Positions 9,670-20,500 of a stretch of 64,000 bases of DNA are shown here, one piece after another. The notes under the pieces are model-generated. The model saw nothing but the letters and a program-made list of their open reading frames with translations. It was not told the DNA's origin and did not search any database. Location: contig NZ_RCZB01000001.1 in NCBI RefSeq assembly GCF_006438785.1, forward strand, positions 1,623,912 through 1,687,911. The letters are read 5' to 3'. Each line of letters opens with the position of its first letter. Within the stretch, counting starts at the first letter, position 1. The position numbers were made by a program, and so were the translations under genes. This DNA is from Rhodanobacter glycinis (GTDB lineage Bacteria > Pseudomonadota > Gammaproteobacteria > Xanthomonadales > Rhodanobacteraceae).

Positions 9670-12090
9670 ATGAAGCGTATCGCCGCGCTGATCCTGCTTG
9701 CCTCCCTCTCCGCCAATGCGTTCGCGTTCGACCCGTTCGTGGTGTCCGACATTCGCATCGACGGCCTCAGCCGCATTTCTGCCGGTACGGTTTACAACTA
9801 CCTGCCTGTGAACAAGGGTGACCGGCTGACCAGCGACGAGGCCCAGCGGGCCATCCGGGCGCTGTACCAGACCAAGTTCTTCAGCGACGTGGAATTCGAT
9901 CGCGACGGCGACATCCTGGTGATCAAGGTGGTCGAGCGGCCGTCCATCGCCAAGCTGACCCTGCGCGGCAACAAGGACATCAAGACCGATGACCTGAAGA
10001 AGGGCCTGAAGGAAATCGGACTCACCGAAGGCGAAACCTTCGACCGGCTGGCGCTGGACAATGTGCAGCAGGAACTGATCCGGCAGTACTACAACCGCGG
10101 CAAGTACAACGTATCGGTGGAGCCGCACGTGACCCGGCTGGACCGCAACCGCGTCGCCGTCGAGATCGAGATCCGCGAGGGCAAGGCAGCCAAGATCAAG
10201 GAACTGAACATCCTCGGCAACCACGCGTTCGCCGACAAGCAGATCCGCGACGGCTTTGAATCGAACACCAGCAACTTGATGTCATGGTATTCGAAGGACG
10301 ATCAGTACTCCCGTGAAAAGCTCTCCGGCGATCTGGAGAAGCTGCAGTCCTATTACATGGATCGCGGCTACGCCGACTTCGGCGTCGATTCCACCCAGGT
10401 GGCGATCGCGCCGGACAAGCGCGCGATGTACATCGATGCCAGCATCAAGGAAGGTGAAATCTACAAGGTCGCCAGCGTCAAGCTGCTCGGCGAGCTGATC
10501 CTGCCGGAGAAGACCATGCGCCAGCTGGTCTTCGTCAAGGAGGGCGAAACCTTCAACCGCGGCGCGATCGAGGAGAGCAGCAAGGCGATCAAGGCGGTGC
10601 TGGCCAATATCGGCTACGCCTACGCCAAGGTCACTCCGGTTCCCAAACTGGACAAGGAAAAGCGCACGGTCGACCTGACCATGTACATCGAACCGGGTCA
10701 GCGCGTGTACGTGCGCCGGGTGGTATTCGAGGGCAACACCCGCACCGAAGATGGCGTGCTGCGTCGTGAAATGCGCCAACTCGAAGGCTCCTGGTATTCG
10801 CAGGCCGCGCTCGATCGCTCCAAGATCCGCCTGCAGAAACTCGGCTACTTCAAGAAGGTCGACATCGACAAGAAGCTGGTCGCTGGCACGCAGGATCAGG
10901 TGGACGTCAGCGTCAAGGTCGAGGAGCAATCCGCCGGCAGCATGCAGTTCGGCGTCGGCTATTCGCAGTACTCCGGCATCATCCTGAATGCCTCGGTATC
11001 GCAGAACAACCTGTTCGGCACCGGCGACAGCTTCTCGATCAGCGGCGAGCGCAGCAGCTATCAGACCAATCTCGGCGTCAACTACTACAACCCCTATCTG
11101 ACCGACAGCGGCATCGGCATCGGCTACAGCGCGTCGTACTCGAAGACCGACTACGGCAATACCGATTTCGCGAACTACGCTACCAGCGCCAAGAGTTTCT
11201 CCACCTATCTGGGCATACCGATCACCGAGACGGACGGCGTGCGCATCGGCATGGGCATCAGCAGCAACAAGGTCAACCTGTTCGATGGCTATAGCCCGCA
11301 GATACTGATCGATTACCAAAACCAGATCGGCAACAAGACGATCCACTCGTGGACCGGAACGCTGGGCTGGAATCACGACACCCGCAACGGCTACTGGGCA
11401 CCTACCCGCGGCGGCCTGATCTCCGCCTCGACCGACATCGCCCTGCCCGGTTCGACCGTGCAGTACTGGAAGCTCACCACCGAGATCAACCACTACTGGC
11501 CGATCGGCAAGGGTTTCGTCCTGTACCTGGATGGCCAGGTCGGTTATGGGCAGACCTATGGCGGCAACGGCATCAGCGATACCGCATTCGATGCGCTGAA
11601 AGCGGCGAGTCTGGTGGCCAATCCCAACCATGTGCTGACCGACATGCGCCAGGATTTCCCGTTCTGGCAGAACCTCTACGCCGGCGGCGTGCGCGATGTA
11701 CGCGGCTTCCAGGACAACACGCTGGGGCCTCGCGTTTGCATCGACGGCAGTGCTCCCATCGCCAACGGCACCTGCAACGGCGGCGCCTACTATTCGCAAC
11801 CGGTCGGCGGCTCGTTCAAGGTGCTCGGCACGGCGCAGGTCTACCTGCCGTTGCCGTTCCTGAAGGACGTCAATACGGCGCGCGTGTCCTGGTTCTTGGA
11901 TGCCGGCAATGTCTACAAGGACTACCAGAGCTTCAACGCTTCGGACCTGCGCGCATCCACCGGCCTGTCGCTGCAATGGCAGGCGCCGATCGGACCGCTG
12001 ATCATCAGCTTCGCCGTGCCGTTCCGCTCGTCGGCCGCGGACCGTCACTACGAGGAGCGGATCCAGTTCACTTTCGGCAGTCAGTTCTGA
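9670..12090 (+). CDS. bamA: Outer membrane protein assembly factor BamA
   Basis: Central Omp85 component of the BAM complex that inserts beta-barrel proteins into the outer membrane. A signal peptide (MKRIAALILLASLSANAFA, residues 1-19) precedes five POTRA domains to about residue 420 (the first begins VVSDIRIDGL). The 16-strand surface-antigen barrel follows and ends in RIQFTFGSQF, with the terminal aromatic residue typical of outer-membrane barrels. The loop motif VRGF is seen near residue 680. At 806 residues it is full length. A strong terminator follows; skp, next in E. coli, is absent. Confidence 0.98.
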   Translation: MKRIAALILLASLSANAFAFDPFVVSDIRIDGLSRISAGTVYNYLPVNKGDRLTSDEAQRAIRALYQTKFFSDVEFDRDGDILVIKVVERPSIAKLTLRGNKDIKTDDLKKGLKEIGLTEGETFDRLALDNVQQELIRQYYNRGKYNVSVEPHVTRLDRNRVAVEIEIREGKAAKIKELNILGNHAFADKQIRDGFESNTSNLMSWYSKDDQYSREKLSGDLEKLQSYYMDRGYADFGVDSTQVAIAPDKRAMYIDASIKEGEIYKVASVKLLGELILPEKTMRQLVFVKEGETFNRGAIEESSKAIKAVLANIGYAYAKVTPVPKLDKEKRTVDLTMYIEPGQRVYVRRVVFEGNTRTEDGVLRREMRQLEGSWYSQAALDRSKIRLQKLGYFKKVDIDKKLVAGTQDQVDVSVKVEEQSAGSMQFGVGYSQYSGIILNASVSQNNLFGTGDSFSISGERSSYQTNLGVNYYNPYLTDSGIGIGYSASYSKTDYGNTDFANYATSAKSFSTYLGIPITETDGVRIGMGISSNKVNLFDGYSPQILIDYQNQIGNKTIHSWTGTLGWNHDTRNGYWAPTRGGLISASTDIALPGSTVQYWKLTTEINHYWPIGKGFVLYLDGQVGYGQTYGGNGISDTAFDALKAASLVANPNHVLTDMRQDFPFWQNLYAGGVRDVRGFQDNTLGPRVCIDGSAPIANGTCNGGAYYSQPVGGSFKVLGTAQVYLPLPFLKDVNTARVSWFLDAGNVYKDYQSFNASDLRASTGLSLQWQAPIGPLIISFAVPFRSSAADRHYEERIQFTFGSQF

Positions 12091-12113
12091 CCTGGTCCCA
12101 CGATCAGGGAACC

Positions 12114-12145
12114 AAAGAAAGCGCGGCCATGCCGCGCTTTCTTTT
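12114..12145 (+). terminator. Rho-independent terminator after bamA
   Basis: A 14-bp perfect stem (12114-12127 with 12131-12144) closes on a CAT loop; the 3' arm itself ends in CTTTCTTTT. It separates bamA from the lpxD cluster. Confidence 0.85.
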
Positions 12146-12181
12146 GCCGGCCGGCGCGCTGCACCTCATGGCGCCACCCCC

Positions 12182-12187
12182 TACAAT
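12182..12187 (+). promoter_or_regulatory. Possible -10 box for the lpxD-rnhB cluster
   Basis: TACAAT lies 25 bases before lpxD and after the bamA terminator, where a promoter is expected. No convincing -35 box is seen (CTGCAC at 12159-12164, 17-base spacing). Confidence 0.35.
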
Positions 12188-12211
12188 GACCGGCAGGTTC
12201 TGGAGCCAGGC

Positions 12212-13255
12212 ATGAGCGCAATCACCTACACCGTAGCCGAGCTGGCCGATCGCTTTGGGCTCACCTTCAGCGGTGATGGCACGCACGTCATCGAGGGCGT
12301 CGGCACGCTGGCCGGGGCAGGTCCCAGCCAGCTGAGCTTCCTCTCCAACAGCAAGTACACCGCCCAGTTGACGGCGACCCGCGCAGGCGTGGTGGTGGTG
12401 CGCGAGGAAAACCTCGCTGACTGCCCGGGCGCCGCCCTGGTCGCCCGCGATCCCTACGTTGCCTACGCGCAGATCGCCGCGCTGTTCGAACGGCTGCCCG
12501 CAGCACCACCGGGCATCCATCCCAGCGCCGTGATCGCCGCCGGAGCGCGGGTGAGCGGCAGCGCCAGCATCGGCCCCTGCTGCGTGATCGAGAACGGTGC
12601 CGTGATCGAAGACGGCGCGATCCTGGGGCCGCATTGCATCATCGGGGAAGATTGCACGGTCGGCGCACAGTCACGGCTGGTGGCGCGGGTCACCCTGGTC
12701 ACGCGGGTCACGCTGGGGCGACGGGTGCTGGTGCATCCGGGCGCGGTGATCGGCTCGGACGGCTTCGGCCTCGCCTTCGATCGCAGCGCATCCGATCACG
12801 GCAGTTGGATCAAGCTGCCGCAGTTGGGCGGCGTACGCATCGGCGACGACTGCGAGATCGGCGCGAACACCACGATCGACCGCGGCGCGCTGGACGACAC
12901 CGTGCTGGAAGAGGATGTACGGCTGGACAACCAGATCCAGATCGCCCACAACGTGCACGTCGGCGCGCACACTGCCATGGCTGGCTGCGCCGCGGTGGCC
13001 GGCAGCGCGAAGATCGGCCGCTACTGCATGATCGGCGGCAACGCCGGGGTGCTTGGCCATCTGGAGCTGGCCGATCGGGTTACCATTACCGCCAAGAGCC
13101 TGGTCACACATTCAATCCGCGAGCCCGGCGAATATTCATCCGGCGTGCCGCTGCAGGACAACCGTCAGTGGCGCAAGAACGCCGCACGCTTCAAGCATCT
13201 GGACGAGTACGCGCGCCGACTGTCGGCGCTGGAGAAGGACAGCAACAATGAGTAA
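12212..13255 (+). CDS. lpxD: UDP-3-O-(3-hydroxyacyl)glucosamine N-acyltransferase
   Basis: Adds the N-linked hydroxyacyl chain to UDP-3-O-acyl-GlcN in lipid A synthesis. An N-terminal uridine-binding domain (residues 1-100, with LSFLSNSKYTAQL) is followed by a left-handed beta-helix of hexapeptide repeats such as IGPCCVIENGAVIEDGAILG and then a C-terminal helical arm. The conserved block NTTIDRGALDDT and the catalytic histidine region IQIAHNVHVG are present. It has 347 residues with GGAG upstream of the ATG. Its end overlaps fabZ by eight bases. Confidence 0.97.
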   Translation: MSAITYTVAELADRFGLTFSGDGTHVIEGVGTLAGAGPSQLSFLSNSKYTAQLTATRAGVVVVREENLADCPGAALVARDPYVAYAQIAALFERLPAAPPGIHPSAVIAAGARVSGSASIGPCCVIENGAVIEDGAILGPHCIIGEDCTVGAQSRLVARVTLVTRVTLGRRVLVHPGAVIGSDGFGLAFDRSASDHGSWIKLPQLGGVRIGDDCEIGANTTIDRGALDDTVLEEDVRLDNQIQIAHNVHVGAHTAMAGCAAVAGSAKIGRYCMIGGNAGVLGHLELADRVTITAKSLVTHSIREPGEYSSGVPLQDNRQWRKNAARFKHLDEYARRLSALEKDSNNE

Positions 13256-13721
13256 AAAAATCGGGTCCCTGTCATTGCCGATCAACGTGGAGCAGATCCA
13301 GGAACTGCTGCCGCACCGCTATCCGTTCCTGCTGGTGGATCGCGTGATCGAGATCGTGCCCGACGTGAGCGTGGTCGCACTCAAGAACGCGACCATCAAC
13401 GAACCATTTTTCCAGGGGCACTTCCCCGGCCATCCGGTGATGCCCGGCGTGCTGATCGTCGAGGCCATGGCGCAAACCGCCGGCCTGCTTACCCAGATCA
13501 GCCGCCGCATGAAGGGCGACAACGGCAGCCCGTTGTTCTATCTGGTCAAGGTCGACAATGCACGTTTCAGTGCACCCGTGGTCCCCGGCGACCAGTTGCG
13601 GCTGGAGGTCAGACTGAAACGCCTGATGCGCGGCATGGGCCTGTTCGTGGCACGCACACTGGTCGACGGCAACGAAGTGGCCAGTTGTGAACTGATGTGC
13701 GCCGCGAGGGCCGAAAAATGA
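13248..13721 (+). CDS. fabZ: 3-hydroxyacyl-[acyl-carrier-protein] dehydratase FabZ
   Basis: Dehydrates 3-hydroxyacyl-ACP in fatty acid elongation, competing with the lipid A acyltransferases for 3-hydroxyacyl-ACP. Hot-dog fold of 157 residues. The [11 protein letters not shown] block and the active-site segment [22 protein letters not shown], holding the catalytic His and Glu, are intact. The ATG at 13248 lies inside the last codons of lpxD; the stop overlaps the lpxA start as ATGA, indicating translational coupling through the cluster. Confidence 0.97.
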   Translation: MSKKIGSLSLPINVEQIQELLPHRYPFLLVDRVIEIVPDVSVVALKNATINEPFFQGHFPGHPVMPGVLIVEAMAQTAGLLTQISRRMKGDNGSPLFYLVKVDNARFSAPVVPGDQLRLEVRLKRLMRGMGLFVARTLVDGNEVASCELMCAARAEK

Positions 13722-14506
13722 TCCCCGCCGGCTCGATTCACCCTACTGCGCTGATCGATCCTTCAGCCGTCATTGGCGCCAACGTCAGCATCGGCGCCTA
13801 CAGCGTGATCGGTGCCGAGGTGGAAATCGGCGATGGCACGGTGATCGGGCCGCATGTGGTGATCGAGGGGCCGACCCGGATCGGCCGCGACAACCGCATC
13901 ACCCAGTTCGCCTCGCTCGGCGGCGCGCCCCAGGACAAGAAATTTGCCGGCGAACGCGCCGAGCTGGTGATCGGCGACCGCAACCTAATCCGTGAATTCG
14001 TCACCATCAATCGCGGCACCGGCGACGGCGGCGGCGTCACCCGCATCGGCAACGACAACTGGGTACTTGCCTACGTGCATGTGGCGCACGACTGCCAGGT
14101 CGGCAACAACGTGGTGTTCTCCAACTACGCAGCGCTCGCCGGACACGTGGAGATCGGCGACTGGACGATCCTCTCCGGTTATTCCGGCGTACACCAGTTC
14201 TGCAAGGTCGGCGCGCACGCGTTCATCGGCATGGGCTGCCTGGTCGGCCATGACGTGCCGCCGTTCGTGATGATGGCCAACGAGCAGCAAGGCCGTCCGC
14301 GCGGCATCAACAGCGAAGGGCTGAAACGCCGCGGTTTTGACGCCAGCCGCATCGCGGCGATCAAGCGTGCCTATCGCACCTTGTACATGGCCGGCATGGC
14401 GTTGCCCGAGGCGCGTGAAAAACTCGCCGAGCAGGCACGCGAAAGCGATGACGTGCGGGCCATGCTCGAGTTTCTCGATCACAGCGAGCGGGCGCTCGCG
14501 CGCTGA
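13718..14506 (+). CDS. lpxA: UDP-N-acetylglucosamine O-acyltransferase
   Basis: First step of lipid A synthesis: transfers 3-hydroxyacyl from ACP to UDP-GlcNAc. Left-handed beta-helix of hexapeptide repeats ([14 protein letters not shown] onward), the catalytic histidine in [13 protein letters not shown], and the C-terminal helical domain with [13 protein letters not shown]. The ATG at 13718 overlaps the fabZ stop (ATGA) and gives 262 residues, the E. coli length. A 12-bp hairpin covers its stop codon. Confidence 0.97.
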   Translation: MIPAGSIHPTALIDPSAVIGANVSIGAYSVIGAEVEIGDGTVIGPHVVIEGPTRIGRDNRITQFASLGGAPQDKKFAGERAELVIGDRNLIREFVTINRGTGDGGGVTRIGNDNWVLAYVHVAHDCQVGNNVVFSNYAALAGHVEIGDWTILSGYSGVHQFCKVGAHAFIGMGCLVGHDVPPFVMMANEQQGRPRGINSEGLKRRGFDASRIAAIKRAYRTLYMAGMALPEAREKLAEQARESDDVRAMLEFLDHSERALAR

Positions 14507-14528
14507 TATGTGCGCAGCACATATCAGC
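14502..14528 (+). other. 12-bp perfect hairpin over the lpxA stop codon
   Basis: GCTGATATGTGC (14502-14513) and GCACATATCAGC (14517-14528) pair perfectly around a GCA loop. The lpxA TGA at 14504-14506 is inside the left arm. There is no T-run, so an mRNA processing, stability or translational function between lpxA and lpxB is more likely than termination. Confidence 0.55.
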
Positions 14529-14567
14529 AGATCAAGCACGCGAACTTGCTCTAGCTGGAACTGAATC

Positions 14568-15782
14568 ATGCCAGCCACTGAGACTGACCAGGCCCCCATC
14601 ATCGCCCTCCTCGCCGGCGAGGATTCCGGCGACCAGCTTGGCGCCGACCTGATCATCGCGCTGCGCCAGCGTTACCCGCATGCGCGTTTCATCGGCATCG
14701 GTGGCGCCCGGATGCAGGCGCAGGGCTTCGAATCCTGGTACGACATCCGCGAGCTGTCGTTGTTCGGCTTCAGCGAAGTGATCAGCCACCTGCCCCGGCT
14801 GTTGCGCTTGCGCAAGGCACTCGTTGCGCGTCTGCTGCAGGCGAAGCCAATCGTAGTGATCGGCATCGACGCGCCCGATTTCAATCTCGGCGTGGAGCAG
14901 CGCCTGAAGCAGGCTGGCTTGCTGACCGTGCATTACGTCAGCCCGTCGGTCTGGGCGTGGCGCGAGAAACGCGCTGAAAAGATCGGCCGCAGCGCCGACC
15001 GCGTGCTCTGCCTGTTCCCGATGGAGCCACCGATCTACGCGAAACACGGCATCGATGCCCGCTTTGTCGGCCACCCGCTGGCCGATCGTTTCGCGCTGGT
15101 TTCCGATCGCGTGGGTGCACGCGATGCCCTGCAGTTGCCGCAGCAGGCGCCGGTGCTGGCCGTGTTGCCCGGCAGCCGTCCGTCCGAAGTGGCGCGACTC
15201 GGCCAGACTTTCATCGACGCCGCAAGCCGCGTCGCCGCCGCCTTGCCCGGATTGCGCATCGTGATACCGGCCGCCAATCCGCAGGTGCACGCCAGGCTCA
15301 AGGAACTGCTGGACAACGGACCGCGCGATGAAGCGGCGCCCTTGCTGCTGGACGGCCATGCGCATGAAGCCATGCTGGCTGCCGATGTGGTGCTGCTGGC
15401 ATCCGGCACTGCCACGCTGGAGGCGATGCTGGCCAAGCGGCCGATGGTCGTGGGCTACCGCGTCGCGCCGCTGAGCTACCGCATCGCCCGTGCGATGAAA
15501 ATGTTGAAGACCGATGTCTATGCGCTACCCAATATCCTGGCGCGCGCCAGTGGTCTCGGCGGCGACCTGCTGGTGCCCGAACTGATGCAGGACGACTGCA
15601 CGGCCGGGAACCTGGCCAACGCCACGCTCGCACTGTTCCGTGACAGTGAACGACGCGGCGCGATCGTCGCCGCGTTCGAGCAGCTGCATCAGTCATTGCG
15701 AAGTGGTCTGGAAGGTCACGCGGGAGATCGCGCGGCAGCTGCCATAGCCGAATTGATCGACGAAAAACATGCCGGTGGGTAA
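14568..15782 (+). CDS. lpxB: Lipid-A-disaccharide synthase
   Basis: Family 19 glycosyltransferase that joins UDP-2,3-diacyl-GlcN and lipid X into the lipid A disaccharide at the inner membrane. The N-terminal [16 protein letters not shown] motif, the [18 protein letters not shown] block near residue 125, the donor-site [10 protein letters not shown] near residue 200 and the [11 protein letters not shown] motif near residue 285 are all seen. It has 404 residues. It is set apart from lpxA by 61 bases carrying a hairpin, and overlaps the chosen rnhB start by 14 bases. Confidence 0.97.
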   Translation: MPATETDQAPIIALLAGEDSGDQLGADLIIALRQRYPHARFIGIGGARMQAQGFESWYDIRELSLFGFSEVISHLPRLLRLRKALVARLLQAKPIVVIGIDAPDFNLGVEQRLKQAGLLTVHYVSPSVWAWREKRAEKIGRSADRVLCLFPMEPPIYAKHGIDARFVGHPLADRFALVSDRVGARDALQLPQQAPVLAVLPGSRPSEVARLGQTFIDAASRVAAALPGLRIVIPAANPQVHARLKELLDNGPRDEAAPLLLDGHAHEAMLAADVVLLASGTATLEAMLAKRPMVVGYRVAPLSYRIARAMKMLKTDVYALPNILARASGLGGDLLVPELMQDDCTAGNLANATLALFRDSERRGAIVAAFEQLHQSLRSGLEGHAGDRAAAAIAELIDEKHAGG

Positions 15783-16431
15783 GTTTTCGGCGAGTACCGG
15801 CCCCTCATCGCAACCATCTCTCCAAGAGAGAGCCAGCGCGAACGCAAAGAACATGCTTGTGGCCGGCGTGGACGAGGCCGGTCGCGGCCCGTTGGCTGGC
15901 CCACTGGCAGTAGCCGCCGTGATCCTCGACCCGGATCGCCCGATCGCCGGGCTCAACGATTCCAAGAAACTCAGTGCGGCGAAGCGCGAGGCGTTGTATC
16001 CGCAGATCATCGAACGCGCGCTGGCGTATTGCATCGTATTGATCGAACCGGATGAGATCGATCGCCTGAATATCTTCCAGGCCACCATGACCGGCATGAG
16101 TCGCGCTGTGGCCGGCCTCGCCCTGGTGGCACATGAGGCACTGATCGATGGCAACAAGCTGCCAAAGGACCTTCCTTGCCGCGGCCGCGCCATTGTCGGT
16201 GGCGATGCGCTGGAGCCGGCGATCAGCGCCGCCTCGATCCTGGCCAAGGTCAGCCGCGACCGCCTGATGGTGGGGCTGGATGCCATTCATCCCGGCTACG
16301 GCTTTGCCATTCACAAAGGCTACCCGACTCCAGTGCACCTGAATGCATTGCAGCAGCTCGGGCCATGCGTGCAACATCGCCGCAGCTTTGCGCCGGTGCG
16401 CGTGCTGCTGGATCAGGCGAGATTGTTCTGA
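15769..16431 (+). CDS. rnhB: Ribonuclease HII
   Basis: Removes ribonucleotides and RNA primers from RNA-DNA hybrids. The [13 protein letters not shown] motif with the first catalytic Asp and Glu, the DGNKLP segment, and [15 protein letters not shown] are present. With the ATG at 15769 it is 220 residues, giving an N-terminal tail of about 30 residues; the ATG at 15853 ([12 protein letters not shown]) would give a shorter core-only protein and cannot be excluded. Last gene of the lpxD cluster, the standard position before dnaE. Confidence 0.94.
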   Translation: MPVGKFSASTGPSSQPSLQERASANAKNMLVAGVDEAGRGPLAGPLAVAAVILDPDRPIAGLNDSKKLSAAKREALYPQIIERALAYCIVLIEPDEIDRLNIFQATMTGMSRAVAGLALVAHEALIDGNKLPKDLPCRGRAIVGGDALEPAISAASILAKVSRDRLMVGLDAIHPGYGFAIHKGYPTPVHLNALQQLGPCVQHRRSFAPVRVLLDQARLF

Positions 16432-16664
16432 TCAGCCAACCAGGAATCCTGACGCATGCAAATCGCCTGATTGCGCCACGAACGAGATTGATCGGTATAG
16501 CCCATTGAGTCTATGCAACTTTCCCCCGCGCACGCGCATCACTCCCTACAGGAATCCCCGCCTGCACGGACGCGCCAGCAACACCGGCCTGTCCACGCGA
16601 GACACGCCGACCAGCTGTCATTAGCGCCCCCATTGGCGCACTCATCGACTGCAGGAACCGTGCC
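16432..16664 (+). other. Intergenic stretch, nothing recognised
   Basis: No convincing gene, terminator or promoter is seen between rnhB and the small open frame at 16665. Confidence 0.4.
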
Positions 16665-16868
16665 ATGATGCTTCCGAACACTCTCTCATCCAAATCGCCG
16701 ATGCCGGCAGCCATGCCCTCCGCAACAGCCACCATGACGCCAGGCGAAGTCGGCGATGACGGCCTGACCCACGCCGACTACAACCTTCAGCCGTTGCTGG
16801 TGAAAAGCCTCGACCACTACGTCATCCCTGTCGACGAAAGCGAACTCGAACGCTTTCATATCCGCTGA
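16665..16868 (+). CDS. Small hypothetical protein, uncertain
   Basis: A 67-residue open frame that I do not recognise. An AGGA lies about nine bases before the first of two adjacent ATGs. The N-terminal half is rich in Ser, Pro, Ala, Met and Thr. The C-terminal half (HADYNLQPLLVKSLDHYVIPV onward) uses GC-rich third positions as real genes here do. It shows no signal peptide, membrane segment or cysteine. It could be a real small gene or chance; orthologues with a conserved C-terminal half would settle this. Confidence 0.35.
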   Translation: MMLPNTLSSKSPMPAAMPSATATMTPGEVGDDGLTHADYNLQPLLVKSLDHYVIPVDESELERFHIR

Positions 16869-16940
16869 TTGCGCCCGACACGGCTTTCGCCGTCCAGCCC
16901 CTGTTGCTACGCTGGCCATACCAACCAGGGGATGGATGAT

Positions 16941-17480
16941 ATGCGCAAGATCGTGGCCGCACTGATCGGACTGCTGCTCTGCCTTGCTGCGAGCGCTGCA
17001 GTGAACCCCGGCGATACGCCACCGGATGCTCTCGGCTCGACCCAGGACGGGCAGGTCATAAGCGTGTCCTCCCTGCACGGCAAAGTGGTGGTCATCAGCT
17101 TCTGGGCCACGTGGTGCGGCTACTGCATGAAAGAGATGCCGGTGCTGGCCAACTTGCAGAAGCTGGCCAGCGAACGTGGCCTGCAGTTACAGGTAGTCAC
17201 GGTCAACGACAAGGAGGATCGACGCACCTTCGTCAATACCGTTCGCGTGCTCCGACCGCGCCTGCCCGGACTGCTGATGACATGGGATCGCGACGGCACC
17301 ATCGGCAAGCCCTACGGCACCGACAAAAGCATCCCGGTGATGGTGATGCTGCATCGGGACGGCACCGTGGCACATGTCCATGTCGGCTACGGCGAAGACA
17401 TGCTGGACAGTCTGGTGGCCGAGATCAACGCGCTGCTCAGCGAGCCGTCGCCTGCTTCGACGGCGGTCGCGGCAAACTGA
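16941..17480 (+). CDS. TlpA/ResA-family periplasmic thiol-disulfide protein
   Basis: Thioredoxin-fold protein with a signal peptide (MRKIVAALIGLLLCLAASAA) and the redox motif WCGYC (C59, C62) in the block VVVISFWATWCGYCMKEMP, as in TlpA and ResA proteins that act on extracytoplasmic thiols, often in cytochrome c maturation. A cis-proline segment (SIPVMVML) follows near residue 130. The ATG at 16941 is chosen for the signal peptide and the AGGGG upstream; an in-frame ATG at 16932 would add three residues. Its partner is unknown, and no ccm gene lies nearby. Confidence 0.85.
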   Translation: MRKIVAALIGLLLCLAASAAVNPGDTPPDALGSTQDGQVISVSSLHGKVVVISFWATWCGYCMKEMPVLANLQKLASERGLQLQVVTVNDKEDRRTFVNTVRVLRPRLPGLLMTWDRDGTIGKPYGTDKSIPVMVMLHRDGTVAHVHVGYGEDMLDSLVAEINALLSEPSPASTAVAAN

Positions 17481-17591
17481 TTGTCGGCGGCCGGCGAGAC
17501 GCCAACACGCTTTGCGCAAACCACGCGGAAGTCAATCTTGCCGCTGGACGGAGCGCCGGTTAGCCTGCATGGACTCACCGCGTAAACCTGC

Positions 17592-20500
17592 ATGACCGTC
17601 CGCTATACCCACCTGCACCTGCACAGCGAATATTCGCTGGTCGATTCGACCATCCGCATCAAGGCGCTGGTCGCTGCGTGCGTGCGCGATGGCATCCCGG
17701 CGGTGGCGCTGACCGACGAATGCAACATGTTCGCGCTGGTGAAGTTCTACAAGGCATGCAGCGCCGCCGGCATCAAGCCGATCGGCGGCTGCGACCTGTG
17801 GATTTCCGCACCCGACGACCCGCGTCCGTGGCGACTCACCCTGCTGTGCCAGAACCACGACGGCTACCTCAACCTGTCACGGCTGGTATCGCGCGCATGG
17901 CAGGAAGGCCAGCACGGCGGTCGTGCGCTGGTTGAAGCGGGCTGGCTGAATGCGGACGCCTGCGGCGGGCTGATCGCCCTGCTCGGTCGCGAAAGCGAAG
18001 TGGGCCGCATCGCGGTCAACCAGGGCATCGAGGCGGCGCTGACAAAGCTGCGCCCGCTGACCCGGCTGTTTCCGGGGCGGCTCTATCTGGAGCTGACCCG
18101 CTGCGGCCGCGACGGTGAGGAAAACTGGAACGCTGTTGCGCTCACGCTGTCGGCGGAACTGGGCCTGCCGGTGCTGGCCAGCAACGACGTGCGCTTTCTC
18201 AAGCAGGACGACTTCGGCGCGCATGAGGCACGCGTGTGCATCAACCAGGGCCGCGTGCTGGCCGACCCCAAGCGCCCGCGCGATTACAGCGACCAGCAAT
18301 ACCTGAAGACGCCGGACGAGATGGCCGCGCTGTTCGCCGACCTGCCGGAGGCGCTGGAAAACAGCGTGGAGCTGGCCAGGCGCTGCAACCTGGAGTTGCA
18401 GTTCGGCAAATATTACCTGCCCGACTTCCCGGTACCGGCCGGCCACGATCTCAACAGCCACATCCGCGAACTCTCGCGGCAGGGCCTGCGCGAACGCCTG
18501 GCCAGCGCGCCGCTGGCTGCCGGCCACACGCTACCCGACTACGAGGCACGGCTGGAACGCGAGCTCGACGTCATCGTCGAGATGGGTTTCCCCGGCTACT
18601 TCCTGATCGTTGCGGACTTCATCAACTGGGGCAAGCAGAACGGCATCCCGGTCGGCCCGGGCCGCGGTTCCGGCGCCGGCTCGCTGGTCGCCTGGGCGCT
18701 GAAGATCACCGACCTCGACCCGCTGCAGTTCAACCTGCTATTCGAGCGTTTCCTCAACCCCGAACGCGTGTCGATGCCCGACTTCGACATCGACTTCTGC
18801 ATGGACCGCCGCGACGAGGTGATCGACTACGTGTCGCGCAAGTACGGCCGCGATCGCGTCAGCCAGATCATCACCTACGGCTCGATGGCGGCCAAGGCCG
18901 TGCTGCGCGACTCCGGACGCGTGCTCAGCATGCCGTATGGCCAGGTCGACCGGCTGGCCAAGATGGTGCCGCCACGGCCACTTGATCTCACCTTGTCCGA
19001 CGCACTCGGCCGTTCGGAAAAATCGAAGAAGGAAACCGATCGCGTCGTCAGGGAATTTTGCGAAGCCTACGAGCACGATGAAGACGCCCGCGCGCTGATT
19101 GACCTTGCGCTGAAACTCGAAAACCTCACCCGCAACGCCGGCAAGCACGCCGGCGGCGTGGTGATCGCGCCGACCCCGCTCACCGATTTCGCACCGCTGT
19201 ACTGCGAAGCGGGCGGCGGCGGCGTGGTGACCCAGTACGACAAGGACGACGTCGAGGCCGTCGGTCTGGTCAAGTTCGACTTCCTCGGCCTGCGCACGCT
19301 GACCATCATCGACTGGGCGGTGAAGGCGATCAACGTGCGCCGCGCGAAAATCGGCGAAGCGCCGCTGGATATTTCGCAGCTGCCGCTGGACGACCCGAAG
19401 CCGTACGAGCTGTTGAAGAAGGCGCAGACCGTCGCGGTGTTCCAGCTCGAATCCTCCGGCATGCAGCGCATGCTCAAGGACGCCAAGCCCGACCGCTTCG
19501 AGGACATCATCGCGCTGGTGGCGCTGTACCGTCCCGGCCCGATGGACCTGATTCCCAGCTTCGTCGCGCGCAAGCACGGCCGCGAGGAAGTGGAGTATCC
19601 CGACCCGCGCGTCGAGCCGATCCTGAAGGAGACCTACGGCATCATGGTCTACCAGGAGCAGGTCATGCAGATGGCGCAGATCGTGGGCGGCTATTCGCTC
19701 GGCGGCGCCGATCTGCTGCGCCGTGCGATGGGCAAGAAAGACGCCGAGAAAATGGCCAAGGAGCGCGCCAAGTTCCGCGAGGGTGCGGCGAAGGACGGCC
19801 TGGCCGGATCCAAGGCCGATGAAATCTTCGACCTGATGGAAAAATTCGCCGGCTACGGCTTCAACAAGTCGCACGCCGCCGCCTATGCACTGGTGTCGTA
19901 CCAGACCGCGTGGCTGAAGGCGCACTACCCGGCCGAGTTCATGGCCGCGACGATTTCCGCGGACATGGACAACACCGACAAGGCGGTGACCTTCCTCGAC
20001 GAATCGCGCGCGCTCGGCATCACCGTGCAGCCGCCCGACGTCAATGCGTCCGACTACATGTTCGTTGCCGTGGAGCCGGACACTTTGTCCAAACCCTCGC
20101 GCCAGGGCGCTCGCACGATCCAGTACGGCCTGGGCGCGATCAAGGGTGTGGGCCACGGCGCCTGCGAAGCGATCGTCGCCGAACGTGCGCACGGTGCGTA
20201 CACCGATCTCGCCGACTTCTGCCGCCGGGTCGACCCGACCAGGCTCAACCGCCGCGTGCTCGAAGCGCTGATCCTGTCTGGCGCGCTCGACGCGCTGGCG
20301 CCGAACCGCGCCAGCCTGATGCTGCAGCTGCCCGATGCGATCAAGGCTGCCGAACAGCACCTGCGCGATAAGCAGTCGGGCCAGAACGACATGTTCGGAG
20401 CGGCGATGGGTGCCCTGACGCCGGTGGTGCACATCAACCTGCCGACCGTGCCGGAATGGCCGCTGGAGCAGGTGCTGCAGGGCGAGCGCGACACCCTCGG

